Below the pieces are notes generated by a model. The model saw nothing but the letters and a program-made list of their open reading frames with translations. It was not told the DNA's origin and did not search any database. Positions 17,619 through 26,468 of a stretch of DNA of 64,000 nt are shown one piece after another (the stretch's first letter is position 1; every line of letters begins with the position of its first letter). The DNA is from Eutrophobius brisbanensis (GTDB taxonomy: Bacteria; Pseudomonadota; Gammaproteobacteria; Eutrophobiales; Eutrophobiaceae): the NCBI GenBank assembly GCA_038131795.1, contig JAYPQE010000003.1, forward strand, positions 186,001-250,000. The letters are read 5' to 3'. Both the position numbers and the translations under genes were made by a program.

Positions 17619-19347
17619 ACGGCGGGATGCCAGTACCAGTATATCGTTTCCAGAAAATCTACATCCAGTTTTGAAACAGGTTTATGCATCACGCGGGATT
17701 GAATCCAATGATGAGCTGACCTATTCACTGGACAGACTGTGCTCATTTGAGTCATTGAAGGATATTCACAATGCCGCCACGCTTTTGGCTGAAGCAATTG
17801 AAAAACAAAAATATATTCTAATTGTATCGGATTACGATGCTGACGGAGCAACGGCCTGTGCATTGGGAATACGAGGGCTCACAGCCATGGGGGCAGTGCA
17901 TGTAGAATACCTTGTGCCAGACAGGTTTAAACATGGTTATGGTCTGAGCCCTGCAGTTGTTGATCTTGCCATGGATTTAAACCCTGATATTATTGTAACG
18001 GTCGACAATGGTATCTCCAGTCTTGAAGGTGTGGCCCGGGCCAGGGACCATGGTGTAGAGGTGGTTATAACAGATCATCATTTACCCGGTGATACGCTGC
18101 CCGATGCCAGTGCTATTGTTAATCCAAACCAGCCAGGAGATACCTTTCCCAGCAAGGCCATTGCCGGCGTGGGGGTGATGTTTTATACCCTTGCAGCATT
18201 ACGGGCTGAACTACGCCGTCGAAGATGGTTTGAGTCACAAGGAATAAGAGAACCCAATCTTGCGTGCTATCTAGATCTGGTAGCACTGGGTACCGTGGCA
18301 GATGTTGTGCCCCTGGATTATAACAATCGGATACTGGTTTCACATGGCATTGAGTTAATCCGCGCGGGTAAAGCCGTCCCGGGGATACGGGCATTACTCA
18401 ACGTGGCGGGTAAAAATCATGAAAGTCTTGTGGCAAGTGATATGGGGTTTTCACTTGGACCAAGGTTGAATGCCGCAGGTCGCTTATCGGATATGAGTCT
18501 TGGTATTGAATGTTTAATTGGTAACGATTTTAATTCCTGTCGAGAAATGGCGGTGAGACTGGACGAACTCAACAAGGAACGAAAGGACATCCAGGAAGAG
18601 ATGCATCAACAGGCACTGCAATTCCTGTCATCAGTCGGTCAGTTGGAAAAACAAAATACACAATACGGTGTTTGCCTGTTTAACCCGGAGTGGCACCAGG
18701 GTGTAATCGGTATTCTTGCATCTAAAATTAAGGACAAATTACAAAGACCTGTCATCATCTTTGCCCGGGATGATGATGGAGTAATTAAAGGTTCTGCACG
18801 TTCAATCACCGGCATCCATATCAGAGATATCCTCGACAGATTGGCAACCATTGCGCCTGGAATCATAATGACCTTTGGTGGTCATGCTATGGCGGCTGGT
18901 CTCACCATTGCAGAGCAGGAATTAGATCGGTTTTCTGGCTTATTTGATGAATTAATCAAAGAACACATTCTTGCATATGGTCTGGATTCAGATATCTATA
19001 CAGATGGATGTTTACCGGCACAGGCAATTAATCTGGAGACAGCGGAATTGTTACGCGACGCTGGCCCCTGGGGTCAGGGGTTTCCCGAACCGGTTTTTGA
19101 TGGGACGTTTGTGGTGATAGACAAGAAGATAGTGGGTGAAAACCATTTGAAGTTGCGGGTCAAAGACCGCGAATTTGACCGTCATTTTGATGCCATTGCG
19201 TTTAATACCACGCATCGTGCCTGGCCGGGTGATGTAACCGATTTAAATCTGATATATAAAATAGATGTCAATGAATACATGGGTAGAAAGACCGCGCAAT
19301 TAATTGTTGAGTACATCGAACCCATAACCAATACACCATCTGATTAA
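17602..19347 (+). CDS. recJ: Single-stranded-DNA exonuclease RecJ
   Basis: A 581-residue 5'-3' exonuclease of the DHH family acting in recombination and mismatch repair. Phosphoesterase motifs are visible: SDYDADG (76-82), VDNGISS (134-140), ITDHHLPG (156-163), DLVALGTVADVVPL, then NPEWHQGVIGILASK and the DHHA1 motif FGGHAMAAG. The length is normal. It overlaps the preceding gene and is followed, after 86 bases, by prfB and lysS, the common gammaproteobacterial order. Confidence 0.96.
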   Translation: MQRKIRRRDASTSISFPENLHPVLKQVYASRGIESNDELTYSLDRLCSFESLKDIHNAATLLAEAIEKQKYILIVSDYDADGATACALGIRGLTAMGAVHVEYLVPDRFKHGYGLSPAVVDLAMDLNPDIIVTVDNGISSLEGVARARDHGVEVVITDHHLPGDTLPDASAIVNPNQPGDTFPSKAIAGVGVMFYTLAALRAELRRRRWFESQGIREPNLACYLDLVALGTVADVVPLDYNNRILVSHGIELIRAGKAVPGIRALLNVAGKNHESLVASDMGFSLGPRLNAAGRLSDMSLGIECLIGNDFNSCREMAVRLDELNKERKDIQEEMHQQALQFLSSVGQLEKQNTQYGVCLFNPEWHQGVIGILASKIKDKLQRPVIIFARDDDGVIKGSARSITGIHIRDILDRLATIAPGIIMTFGGHAMAAGLTIAEQELDRFSGLFDELIKEHILAYGLDSDIYTDGCLPAQAINLETAELLRDAGPWGQGFPEPVFDGTFVVIDKKIVGENHLKLRVKDREFDRHFDAIAFNTTHRAWPGDVTDLNLIYKIDVNEYMGRKTAQLIVEYIEPITNTPSD

Positions 19348-19374
19348 TAAATTCTTCCATTCTTAATTTCATAT

Positions 19375-19404
19375 TTGTTTCAATCTATCACTCTGGTGTA
19401 AGAT
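19375..19404 (+). promoter_or_regulatory. Possible promoter for prfB-lysS
   Basis: TTGTTT (19375-19380) and TAAGAT (19399-19404) are separated by 18 bases, 29 bases before the prfB ATG, in the only sizeable gap between recJ and prfB. The match is moderate. Confidence 0.35.
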
Positions 19405-19433
19405 GCTTTTTTTTTATTATGTGAGAAGATGTA

Positions 19434-20532
19434 ATGTTAGAAATAACCTCCGTCATTTCAAGAACCCGGGACATCAAGGACAGGACAGACTCCCTCAGGA
19501 GGTATCTTTGACTTTGATGTAAAGGCCGAGCGCCTGGTCGAAGTCACTCGAGAGCTGGAACAACCTTCTATATGGGACGATCCGGACCGTGCCCAATCAC
19601 TGGGTAAGGAGCGGTCGGGTCTGGAAAAGATTGTAACTACTATAGAAAGTTTGTCTTCTGGCGTTGTGGATGCAGAAGAGCTGCTGGCACTTGCCAAGGA
19701 AGACAATGACGCTGATACCGTTGCGGCAGTTAATACAGATCTGAATTCGCTGGAAAAATTACTGGAAGAACTTGAATTTCGGCGAATGTTTTCCGGGGAA
19801 ATGGACGAAAATAATGCTTTTCTGGATATACAGTCTGGATCCGGTGGTACTGAGGCGCAGGATTGGGCAGAAATGCTATTGAGAATGTACCTGAGATGGG
19901 GCGAAGACTATGATTTCGATTTGGAATTAATTGAAGTATCACCTGGCGAAGTGGCAGGGATCAAGAGTGCCACACTGAAGTTAACAGGTGAATATGCATA
20001 CGGTTGGCTGCGTACCGAGACAGGTGTCCATAGATTGGTCAGAAAATCACCATTTGATTCCGGTAATCGTCGCCATACTTCATTTGCATCAGTCTTTGTT
20101 TCACCTGAAATCGATGATGATATATCCATAGATATAAACCCGGCTGATTTGAGAGTTGATACTTATCGGGCAAGCGGTGCTGGTGGACAGCATGTCAATA
20201 AAACGGATTCCGCAGTGAGAATTACACATATCCCGTCTGGTATTGTCGTACAATGCCAGAATGATAGGTCCCAGCATAAAAACCGTGACAATGCCATGAA
20301 GCAGTTGCGGGCAAAACTTTATGAGATGGAAATGCAGGAGCGCATGTCAGAACAGCAAAAACAGGAAGACAGCAAGGCAGATATAGGCTGGGGCAGTCAG
20401 ATCCGGTCTTATGTGCTGGACCAGTCGCGTATCAAGGACCTCAGGACAGGCGTGGAAATGACCAATACACAGTCTGTGCTGGATGGTAATCTGGACAAGT
20501 TTCTTGAGGCCAGTTTGAAGGCGGGGATATAA
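19434..20532 (+). CDS. prfB: Peptide chain release factor 2, with programmed +1 frameshift
   Basis: RF2 releases peptides at UGA and UAA. The gene starts at ATG 19434 and encodes 25 codons ending in R-R-Y-L before an in-frame TGA at 19509-19511. A +1 shift at CTT-TGA then continues as DFDVKAERLVEVTRELEQP to 20532, giving 365 residues, the same length as E. coli RF2. In that numbering the tripeptide SPF falls at 205-207 and GGQ at 250-252, exactly as in RF2. Reading only the downstream frame would give a truncated protein from 19651. lysS follows. The stop lies seven bases before a GTNAGGN array. Confidence 0.97.
19497..19512 (+). promoter_or_regulatory. RF2 autoregulatory frameshift site
   Basis: The sequence AGGAGGTATCTTTGAC has an internal Shine-Dalgarno-like AGGAGG, a three-base spacer, the slippery CTT codon and the UGA stop followed by C. 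This is the established RF2 cassette. When RF2 is scarce, ribosomes pause at the poorly read UGAC and slip +1. AGGAGG is an even stronger anti-SD match than the E. coli AGGGGG. Confidence 0.96.
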
Positions 20533-20539
20533 AAAGATA

Positions 20540-20575
20540 GTGAGGAGTGAGGGGTTAGGAGTAAGAAGTAAAAAA
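20540..20575 (+). repeat. GTNAGGN heptad array after prfB
   Basis: Units GTGAGGA, GTGAGGG, GTTAGGA, GTAAGAA and GTAAAAA decay from a clear heptad to noise. The array starts seven bases after the prfB stop in sense orientation. No matching inverted arm is present before lysS; instead an AGGATTAACA-family hairpin follows. Confidence 0.82.
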
Positions 20576-20593
20576 GAATAATTAGGAAAAAAA

Positions 20594-20664
20594 TAGATAG
20601 GATTAACAGGATTTACATGATTATGAATGCGAAAAACTATCTTGTTAATCTTGTGAATCCGGTC
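20594..20664. repeat. Compact AGGATTAACA-family hairpin between prfB and lysS
   Basis: The left arm (20594-20622) contains AGGATTAACAGGATTTAC. The right arm (20638-20664) contains CTTGTTAATCTTGTGAATCC, its near reverse complement. Only 15 bases separate the arms, the shortest loop of the family here, so a strong RNA hairpin is expected between these two co-directional genes. Confidence 0.8.
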
Positions 20665-20714
20665 AAATAACAATTTTAAAAATTCATAAAGAAGCTAAAA
20701 GAATTAATAACAAT

Positions 20715-22220
20715 ATGACTGACGAAAACCAAAGTACGGAAGAAGAACTCATCGCTCAGCGTCGGGAACATCTGGAGCAGCTGCGGCAAGCAGGTGTTGC
20801 TTATCGTAATGACTTTAAGCGTGACACCCTCGCCGCTGAGATTCATGAGAACTATGGCAACAAAACAAAGGAAGAATTAGAGGAAAAGAAAATCCAGGTT
20901 GCCGTTGCCGGCAGGATGATGTCACGTCGTGTCATGGGTAAGGCCTCATTTGCGCACATTAAAGACATGTCAGGGCAAGTACAGATTTTTGTCCGCAAAG
21001 ATGATGTAGGTGAGGATACCTACAATGAATTCAAACAGTTTGACCTGGGCGATATCATTGCCGTTAAAGGCTGGGTGTTTATTACTAAAACAGGAGAGCT
21101 GTCCATCCATGTGGAGGAGTTAACCATACTGGTAAAATCATTGCGGCCACTACCGGAAAAGTTTCATGGATTAACAGACCTGGAAACACGGTACCGACAA
21201 AGATATCTGGACCTCATTACCAATGATGATACCCGCCGTGTATTTTCCATTCGGTCTAAAACCATAAACTATATACGCAGTTATCTGGATTACTGCGGTT
21301 TTGTGGAAGTGGAGACGCCCATGATGCATCCTGTGCCGGGTGGGGCCACCGCCAGGCCATTCAAGACTCATCACAATGCACTGGATATGGACCTATATCT
21401 AAGAATTGCGCCGGAACTGTATCTAAAACGCCTGGTAGTAGGCGGAGTTGAGAAAGTATATGAGATAAACCGTAGTTTTCGTAATGAAGGCCTGTCACCC
21501 AGACATAACCCTGAATTTAGTATGTTGGAGTTCTACCAGGCTTATGCGGATTACCATGATCTCATGGACCTGACAGAAGACCTGCTGAGGAAACTGGTAA
21601 CCCACCTGTTTGGCGATACAAAGGTGACCTATCAGGAACAGACATATGACCTGGGTAAGCCATTTACCAGATTGACTGTCTTTGATTCCATTCTGGAATT
21701 TAATCCAGATATAAAACCGGAAGACATAAACAATCTGGATAATATACGTAAAACGGCTGACAAGCTGGGTGTGCCATTTGAAAGTAATTTTGGTCTGGGC
21801 AAGATCCAGATCGAAATCTTTGAGAAGACAGTTGAGAGTAAGCTGGACGGCCCGGCATTTATTACCGCATTTCCGAAGGAGGTCTCACCCCTTGCCCGTA
21901 GTAACGATAATGACTCCTTTTTGACAGATCGTTTTGAGTTATTTATCGGCGGCAGGGAGATCGCCAATGGATTTTCAGAATTAAATGATCCGGATGATCA
22001 GGCCGAACGGTTTCGTAAACAGGTCGAGAGCAAAGAGGCTGGTGATAACGAGGCTATGCATTATGATGCGGATTACATTACTGCCCTTGAATATGGCCTG
22101 CCACCCACGGCAGGTGAGGGCATAGGCATAGACCGCCTGGTCATGTTACTGACCGATTCACCCTCCATACGCGATGTGATCCTGTTCCCACATATGAGGC
22201 CTAAAGACAGTAAGGAGTGA
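20715..22220 (+). CDS. lysS: Lysyl-tRNA synthetase, class II
   Basis: A 501-residue class II synthetase that charges tRNA-Lys. An N-terminal OB-fold anticodon domain (about 55-150, including GRMMSRRVMGKASFAHIKD) precedes the catalytic core with motif 1 (SYLDYCGFVEVETPMMHP), motif 2 (FRNEGLSPRHNPEFSMLEFYQAY) and motif 3 (GEGIGIDRLVMLLT). It follows prfB as in E. coli. The last codons, S-K-E-stop, are encoded by the start of a GTNAGGN array. Confidence 0.97.
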   Translation: MTDENQSTEEELIAQRREHLEQLRQAGVAYRNDFKRDTLAAEIHENYGNKTKEELEEKKIQVAVAGRMMSRRVMGKASFAHIKDMSGQVQIFVRKDDVGEDTYNEFKQFDLGDIIAVKGWVFITKTGELSIHVEELTILVKSLRPLPEKFHGLTDLETRYRQRYLDLITNDDTRRVFSIRSKTINYIRSYLDYCGFVEVETPMMHPVPGGATARPFKTHHNALDMDLYLRIAPELYLKRLVVGGVEKVYEINRSFRNEGLSPRHNPEFSMLEFYQAYADYHDLMDLTEDLLRKLVTHLFGDTKVTYQEQTYDLGKPFTRLTVFDSILEFNPDIKPEDINNLDNIRKTADKLGVPFESNFGLGKIQIEIFEKTVESKLDGPAFITAFPKEVSPLARSNDNDSFLTDRFELFIGGREIANGFSELNDPDDQAERFRKQVESKEAGDNEAMHYDADYITALEYGLPPTAGEGIGIDRLVMLLTDSPSIRDVILFPHMRPKDSKE

Positions 22221-22503
22221 GGGGTTAGGAGAGATATCAAACCTAATCGTCATTCCCGTACCCTAATGGGCATAAACTTCAGGGGGAATCCAGTTGTTAA
22301 TTGAGTCCGCTATTCGAACACTTTAATCGATTAGATTCCAGGTCAAGCCCGGAATGACAGTATTTCACCTGGTCGTCATACCGGCGAACGCCAGTATCCA
22401 ATCATTTAACATATTTACTAAGAAGACACGCAATAGACTCGGTTCTGTATAAGTCTTGAAGGCTGGGGGAAGACACCTCACTCCTAACACCTCACCCCTG
22501 ACT
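22210..22503. repeat. Composite repeat region between convergent lysS and cupin genes
   Basis: GTNAGGN heptad arms lie at both ends (22210-22233 sense to lysS; 22474-22503 sense to the convergent cupin gene) and each contains the stop codon of its gene. Between them are three REP-like pieces: 22248-22295 (CGTCATTCCCG ... GGGGAATCCAG), 22335-22360 (ATTCCAGG ... CCCGGAATGACA) and 22374-22405 (CGTCATACCGGCGAACG ... AGTATCCAA). No gene is present in the 271-base gap. Confidence 0.8.
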
Positions 22504-22800
22504 TGCAATCAGGTCAAACTTCCCGCCACCCTGTATCACCAGGAATCTGGCATCTTCATCTGTATCATTCCGGGTGCAGTGTTTGGTTCCTTTGGGAATA
22601 TAAACTTTATCTCCGCCCTGCAGGACACAATCTTCCTTTCCATCCAACTCAACCTTTATGCAACCGGACAAACAATACAACTCTTCAAATACATCATTAT
22701 GTATATGTTCCCGGCCCCGGCTATTTGCAGGAATAAGGTATTCTGCAGCCCGTGCACTATCAATATTAATGCATTCCTTTATGAGCGTAGATTTATTCAT
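22492..22800 (-). CDS. Small cupin-domain protein
   Basis: A 102-residue single-domain cupin. Motif 1 is GREHIHNDVFEELYCLSGCIKVEL and motif 2 is GDKVYIPKGTKHCTRN, giving the usual metal-binding histidine/glutamate set (HIH, E, H). No partner domain is visible, so the ligand is unknown. The last residues, A-S-Q-G-stop, run into a GTNAGGN array that supplies the TGA. It converges on lysS. Confidence 0.82.
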   Translation of the reverse strand: MNKSTLIKECINIDSARAAEYLIPANSRGREHIHNDVFEELYCLSGCIKVELDGKEDCVLQGGDKVYIPKGTKHCTRNDTDEDARFLVIQGGGKFDLIASQG

Positions 22801-22841
22801 TTTTCATACATCCTATCCAATTATTCTTATTTCGGTTTCAA

Positions 22842-23315
22842 TTATAACCCGAGATTAGATAAACCGGGATGGTCATCCGGACGGGGGCCATGGGTCCAAT
22901 GATATTTTCTTTCGGATTCATTAATCGGCAGGTCATTAATACTGGCTATGCGTCTTTGCATAAAACCATGGTCATTAAATTCCCAGTTCTCATTACCGTA
23001 TGAGCGATACCAGTGATTGGAATCATCATGCCATTCATAGGCAAAGCGTACGGCTATACGGTTTTCATGAAATGCCCAAAGTTCCTTAATTAAACGGTAC
23101 TCCAGCTCTCTTGCCCATTTTCTTTCCAAAAACTCAATAATTTCATTACGTCCCTGAATAAATTCAGATCGGTTTCGCCAGATACTGTCAATTGTATAGG
23201 CAAGGGAAACCTTTTTTTGGTCACGGTTATTCCAGGCATTTTCTGCCATCCGGACTTTCTGTATGGCAGTTTCTTTGTTAAATGGTGGGAATGGTTTTCT
23301 CTTTTCTTCTATCAT
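22842..23315 (-). CDS. DUF1348 / SnoaL-like protein
   Basis: A 157-residue protein that matches the DUF1348 group of NTF2/SnoaL-fold proteins. It contains WNNRDQKKVSLAYTIDSIWRNR, FLERKWARELEYRLIKELWAF, RIAVRFAYEWHDDSNHWYRSYGNENWEF and a C-terminal YHWTHGPRPDDHPGLS. The function of the group is not established. It lies 41 bases upstream of the cupin gene on the same strand and may be co-transcribed with it. Confidence 0.85.
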   Translation of the reverse strand: MIEEKRKPFPPFNKETAIQKVRMAENAWNNRDQKKVSLAYTIDSIWRNRSEFIQGRNEIIEFLERKWARELEYRLIKELWAFHENRIAVRFAYEWHDDSNHWYRSYGNENWEFNDHGFMQRRIASINDLPINESERKYHWTHGPRPDDHPGLSNLGL

Positions 23316-23467
23316 TTTGACTTTGTCTTATAGGAAATTGTGATAAGTATTGGTTCTGGTAATACGGGTCTGATAGTTACACGTTCAGACAGCAAATGTT
23401 GCTCAAACTATCTTAATTCAATTACTTGTTTTATCCTACACCGTAAAGAATAACGATAGGATGTCTG

Positions 23468-24970
23468 GTGGATACCAGTCAATTGCAAAATTTTTTATTT
23501 TATGCGCTGGAATGGATGGCAGTTATTGTCATTGCCGGCCTGGGTATCTTCGTTATTGCTGTGGCGGTGATGTATTTTCTTGATGTCTCGCAGAAGACCC
23601 ATGCAATACGACGTAATTACCCGGTGATTGGCCGGTTCCGCTACCTATTCGAGCGCCTTGGTGAATTCTTTCGGCAGTACTTCTTTGCCATGGACCGCGA
23701 AGAGCTGCCATTTAATCGTTCGCAACGGGCGTGGTGTTACCGCGCCGCCAAGAACCTGGATAACACTGTGGCATTTGGTTCCACCCGGGATTTAAGGCCC
23801 AGAGGGACCATCTTGTTTGTTAATACGCCTTACCCAACCCTGGATGAAGATGCCGTTGAGCCGGTACCTGTTATTGTTGGCCCCCAATGCAAACAGCCCT
23901 ATGAAACCGATGCTATTGTGAATATTTCCGGTATGAGTTTTGGGGCCATCTCCAGACCGGCTGTCATCGCCTTATCGAAGGGGGCGCGAATGGCGGGTTG
24001 CTGGTTAAACACGGGAGAAGGCGGCCTGTCTCCTTATCACCTGGAAGGTGGAGCAGACCTGATATTTCAGATTGGTACCGCCAAATACGGGGTAAGGGAT
24101 CAAAAGGGCGAACTGAGTGATGAAAAGCTAACACAGGTAGCCTCACACCCAGAGGTGAAAATGTTTGAGATTAAATTAAGCCAGGGGGCAAAACCGGGTA
24201 AGGGCGGAATTCTTCCAAGTGCCAAGGTTACAGAAGAAATCGCGGCCATACGGGGTATACCCGTGGGGCAGGATTCCATCAGTCCAAATCGTCACCGGGA
24301 CATAGATTCAAATTCCGATTTGCTGGATATGATTAATCGTATACGTGACCTTACCGGTAAACCGGTGGGGTTTAAGTCGGTGATTGGTTCGCATAACTGG
24401 ATAGATGAACTGTTCAAAGAAATCCTTGAAAGGGGTGTGGAATCGGCCCCGGACTTTATTACCGTAGATAGTGCAGATGGTGGGACTGGTGCTGCCCCCA
24501 TGCCTTTAATGGACGATGTGGGGTTACCCATACAGGAAAGCCTGCCGCTCATTGTCGATAAGCTTGTTGAATATGGCTTGCGATATCGAATAAAAGTAAT
24601 CGCTTCAGGCAAGCTCATTACCCCTACGAACGTTGCATGGGCACTATGTATTGGCGCGGACTTTGTTACCTCCGCCAGGGGGTTTATGTTTGCACTGGGT
24701 TGTATACAGGCCCTGCAATGTAACAAGAACACCTGCCCCACCGGTATCACGACTCATGACAAGGATTTACAACGTGGTCTGGATATAGCGACCAAGTCTG
24801 TCCGGGTAATGCATTATGCGCGAAACCTGGAAAAGGAAGTGGGTATTATTTCCCATTCCTGTGGTGTGCTGGAACCCCGGCAATTAAGGCGTCATCATGC
24901 CCGGATAGTGACAGAAAGAGGCAATTCGATTCCGTTGGATGAATTGTTTCCGGAGGTGGTGAAGAACTAA
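23468..24970 (+). CDS. Membrane-anchored FMN-binding glutamate-synthase-domain protein
   Basis: A 500-residue protein starting at GTG (23468-23470). One N-terminal membrane helix (about 14-38) is followed by a domain homologous to the FMN-binding synthase part of GltB, with ISGMSFGAISRPAV, KPGKGGILPSAKV and DSADGGTGAAPMP. The 3Fe-4S motif is intact as C-x5-C-x4-C (CIQALQC then NKNTC). There is no glutaminase domain, so ammonia-fed or unrelated redox chemistry is possible. Stand-alone members are widespread and mostly uncharacterised. It ends three bases before a GTNAGGN array. Confidence 0.85.
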   Translation: MDTSQLQNFLFYALEWMAVIVIAGLGIFVIAVAVMYFLDVSQKTHAIRRNYPVIGRFRYLFERLGEFFRQYFFAMDREELPFNRSQRAWCYRAAKNLDNTVAFGSTRDLRPRGTILFVNTPYPTLDEDAVEPVPVIVGPQCKQPYETDAIVNISGMSFGAISRPAVIALSKGARMAGCWLNTGEGGLSPYHLEGGADLIFQIGTAKYGVRDQKGELSDEKLTQVASHPEVKMFEIKLSQGAKPGKGGILPSAKVTEEIAAIRGIPVGQDSISPNRHRDIDSNSDLLDMINRIRDLTGKPVGFKSVIGSHNWIDELFKEILERGVESAPDFITVDSADGGTGAAPMPLMDDVGLPIQESLPLIVDKLVEYGLRYRIKVIASGKLITPTNVAWALCIGADFVTSARGFMFALGCIQALQCNKNTCPTGITTHDKDLQRGLDIATKSVRVMHYARNLEKEVGIISHSCGVLEPRQLRRHHARIVTERGNSIPLDELFPEVVKN

Positions 24971-24972
24971 TT

Positions 24973-25136
24973 GTGAGGAGAAAGGAGTGAGGTGTTAGGA
25001 GTAACGACGCTCATTATAAAAGACAGCCGACTGGCAGTCTTTTCTTATGATTAGAGAAATTATTGTATTTTGTTGACTGGGTTAAAGGTTTGGTGGGCAT
25101 AATCCTCCTCACTCCTATTTCCTTACCCCTCACGCT
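24973..25136. repeat. Inverted GTNAGGN arms between convergent glutamate-synthase-like gene and argG
   Basis: The left arm (24973-25005) has units GTGAGGA, GAAAGGA, GTGAGGT, GTTAGGA. The right arm (25104-25134), read on the minus strand, begins GTGAGGGGTAAGG and provides the argG stop. A terminator-like hairpin lies between them. Confidence 0.85.
25018..25043 (+). terminator. Probable intrinsic terminator after the glutamate-synthase-like gene
   Basis: The stem pairs AAAAGAC-A-GCC with GGC-A-GTCTTTT around a GACT loop, with one A-A mismatch. The A-rich and T-rich ends could let it work in both directions for the convergent pair. The U tract is short (four). Confidence 0.6.
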
Positions 25137-26340
25137 TCTTCAGTATCCTCAACCTCAACGCATTGAGTTTAATAAACCCCGCTGCATCTTTCTGATCATA
25201 CGCACCTGCATCATCTTCAAAGGTGGCAATGGAGGCATCAAACAGGCTGTTGGATTCTGATTTTCTACCGGTGACGATAACATTGCCTTTATACAGGTTT
25301 AATCTCACACTACCATTGACCGGTGTTTGAGTCTGATCGATCAAGGTTTGTAGTGCCAGCCGTTCAGGACTCCACCAGTAACCGTTATAAATCATGCTGG
25401 CATACCTGGGCATGATTTCATCTTTCAGATGGGCGGATTCCCGGTCCAGGGTAATGGATTCGATGGCACGGTGGGCCTTTAACAGGATGGCCCCTCCCGG
25501 TGTCTCGTAACAACCCCTGGATTTCATACCTACATACCGGTTCTCCACGATATCGGTTCGACCGATACCATGTTTACCCCCGAGCTCATTCAATTTAAGC
25601 AGTAATGCGGCAGGTGTCAGGGTTTCTCCATTTATGGCAACGGGGTCACCATTTAAAAATTCAATTTCGATAGTTTCAGGTTCATTCGGTGCTGCCTGAG
25701 GAGAGACGGTCCAGCGCCACATGACATCATCCGGCTCCCACCAGGGATCCTCCAGTTCGCCGCCTTCATATGAAATATGCAACAGGTTGGCATCCATAGA
25801 ATAGGGTGATCCGCCCTTGCGTCTACCTTCCACGGAAATGCCATTCGCCTCGGCATAATCCAGCAGTTTCTCTCTGGAATTCAAGTCCCATTCCCGCCAG
25901 GGGGCGACTATTTTAATGTCCGGGTTGAGTGCATAGGCACCTAGTTCAAACCGGACCTGGTCATTACCTTTGCCGGTGGCGCCATGAGAGATGGCGTCAG
26001 CACCAGTTTCACTGGCGATCTCAACCAGTCGTTTTGCAATCAAGGGTCTGGCAATAGATGTCCCCAGCAGGTATTCACCTTCATAGATGGCATTACTTCT
26101 GAACATGGGGAATACATACTCTTTTACAAATTCTTCGCGCAGGTCTTCAATATAAATTTCCTTGACCCCCATGGCCTGGGCCTTGGTCCTTGCTGGTTCC
26201 AATTCTTCTCCCTGGCCGATATCAGCAGTAAAGGTCACTACTTCACATTGATATTGCTCCTCAAGCCATTTCAGTATGACCGATGTATCCAGTCCACCAG
26301 AATAGGCTAGAACGATCTTGTTAAATGTATTTGCGCTCAT
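25123..26340 (-). CDS. argG: Argininosuccinate synthase
   Basis: A 405-residue ATP-dependent ligase joining citrulline and aspartate in arginine synthesis. The PP-loop AYSGGLDTSVI is at 13-23, followed by FTADIGQGEE, SHGATGKGNDQVRFE and SMDANLLHISYEGGELEDP. The length and spacing are normal. The terminal E-G-stop is encoded by a GTNAGGN array, so the original 3' end may have been altered. argE and argA lie about 27 kb away on the other strand, so the pathway is dispersed. No argH is present. Confidence 0.96.
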   Translation of the reverse strand: MSANTFNKIVLAYSGGLDTSVILKWLEEQYQCEVVTFTADIGQGEELEPARTKAQAMGVKEIYIEDLREEFVKEYVFPMFRSNAIYEGEYLLGTSIARPLIAKRLVEIASETGADAISHGATGKGNDQVRFELGAYALNPDIKIVAPWREWDLNSREKLLDYAEANGISVEGRRKGGSPYSMDANLLHISYEGGELEDPWWEPDDVMWRWTVSPQAAPNEPETIEIEFLNGDPVAINGETLTPAALLLKLNELGGKHGIGRTDIVENRYVGMKSRGCYETPGGAILLKAHRAIESITLDRESAHLKDEIMPRYASMIYNGYWWSPERLALQTLIDQTQTPVNGSVRLNLYKGNVIVTGRKSESNSLFDASIATFEDDAGAYDQKDAAGFIKLNALRLRILKKREG

Positions 26341-26468
26341 AGTATTGTCCAGAGGTAAAAAGGTGGCAATTGTAATCAGTTAAGTGAAAAAAGTAAAAAG
26401 CAAAAAGATTGTGCGATGGCATAAAGAACAGGTGAATATATAACTTTTTATTTTGTCTTTTCCACTGG

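Noticed and set aside
19509..19511. In-frame TGA in prfB as selenocysteine or as a gene break
   Set aside because: The AGGAGG / CTT-TGA-C context and exact +1 continuation match the RF2 frameshift cassette; no SECIS or Sec genes are seen.
20540..20714. Riboswitch or T-box leader for lysS
   Set aside because: The gap is explained by two repeat elements; no lysine-riboswitch or T-box motifs were recognised.
22456..22902. 148-codon plus-strand frame across the cupin gene
   Set aside because: It runs through the heptad array and opposite the cupin coding strand, which has clear cupin motifs.
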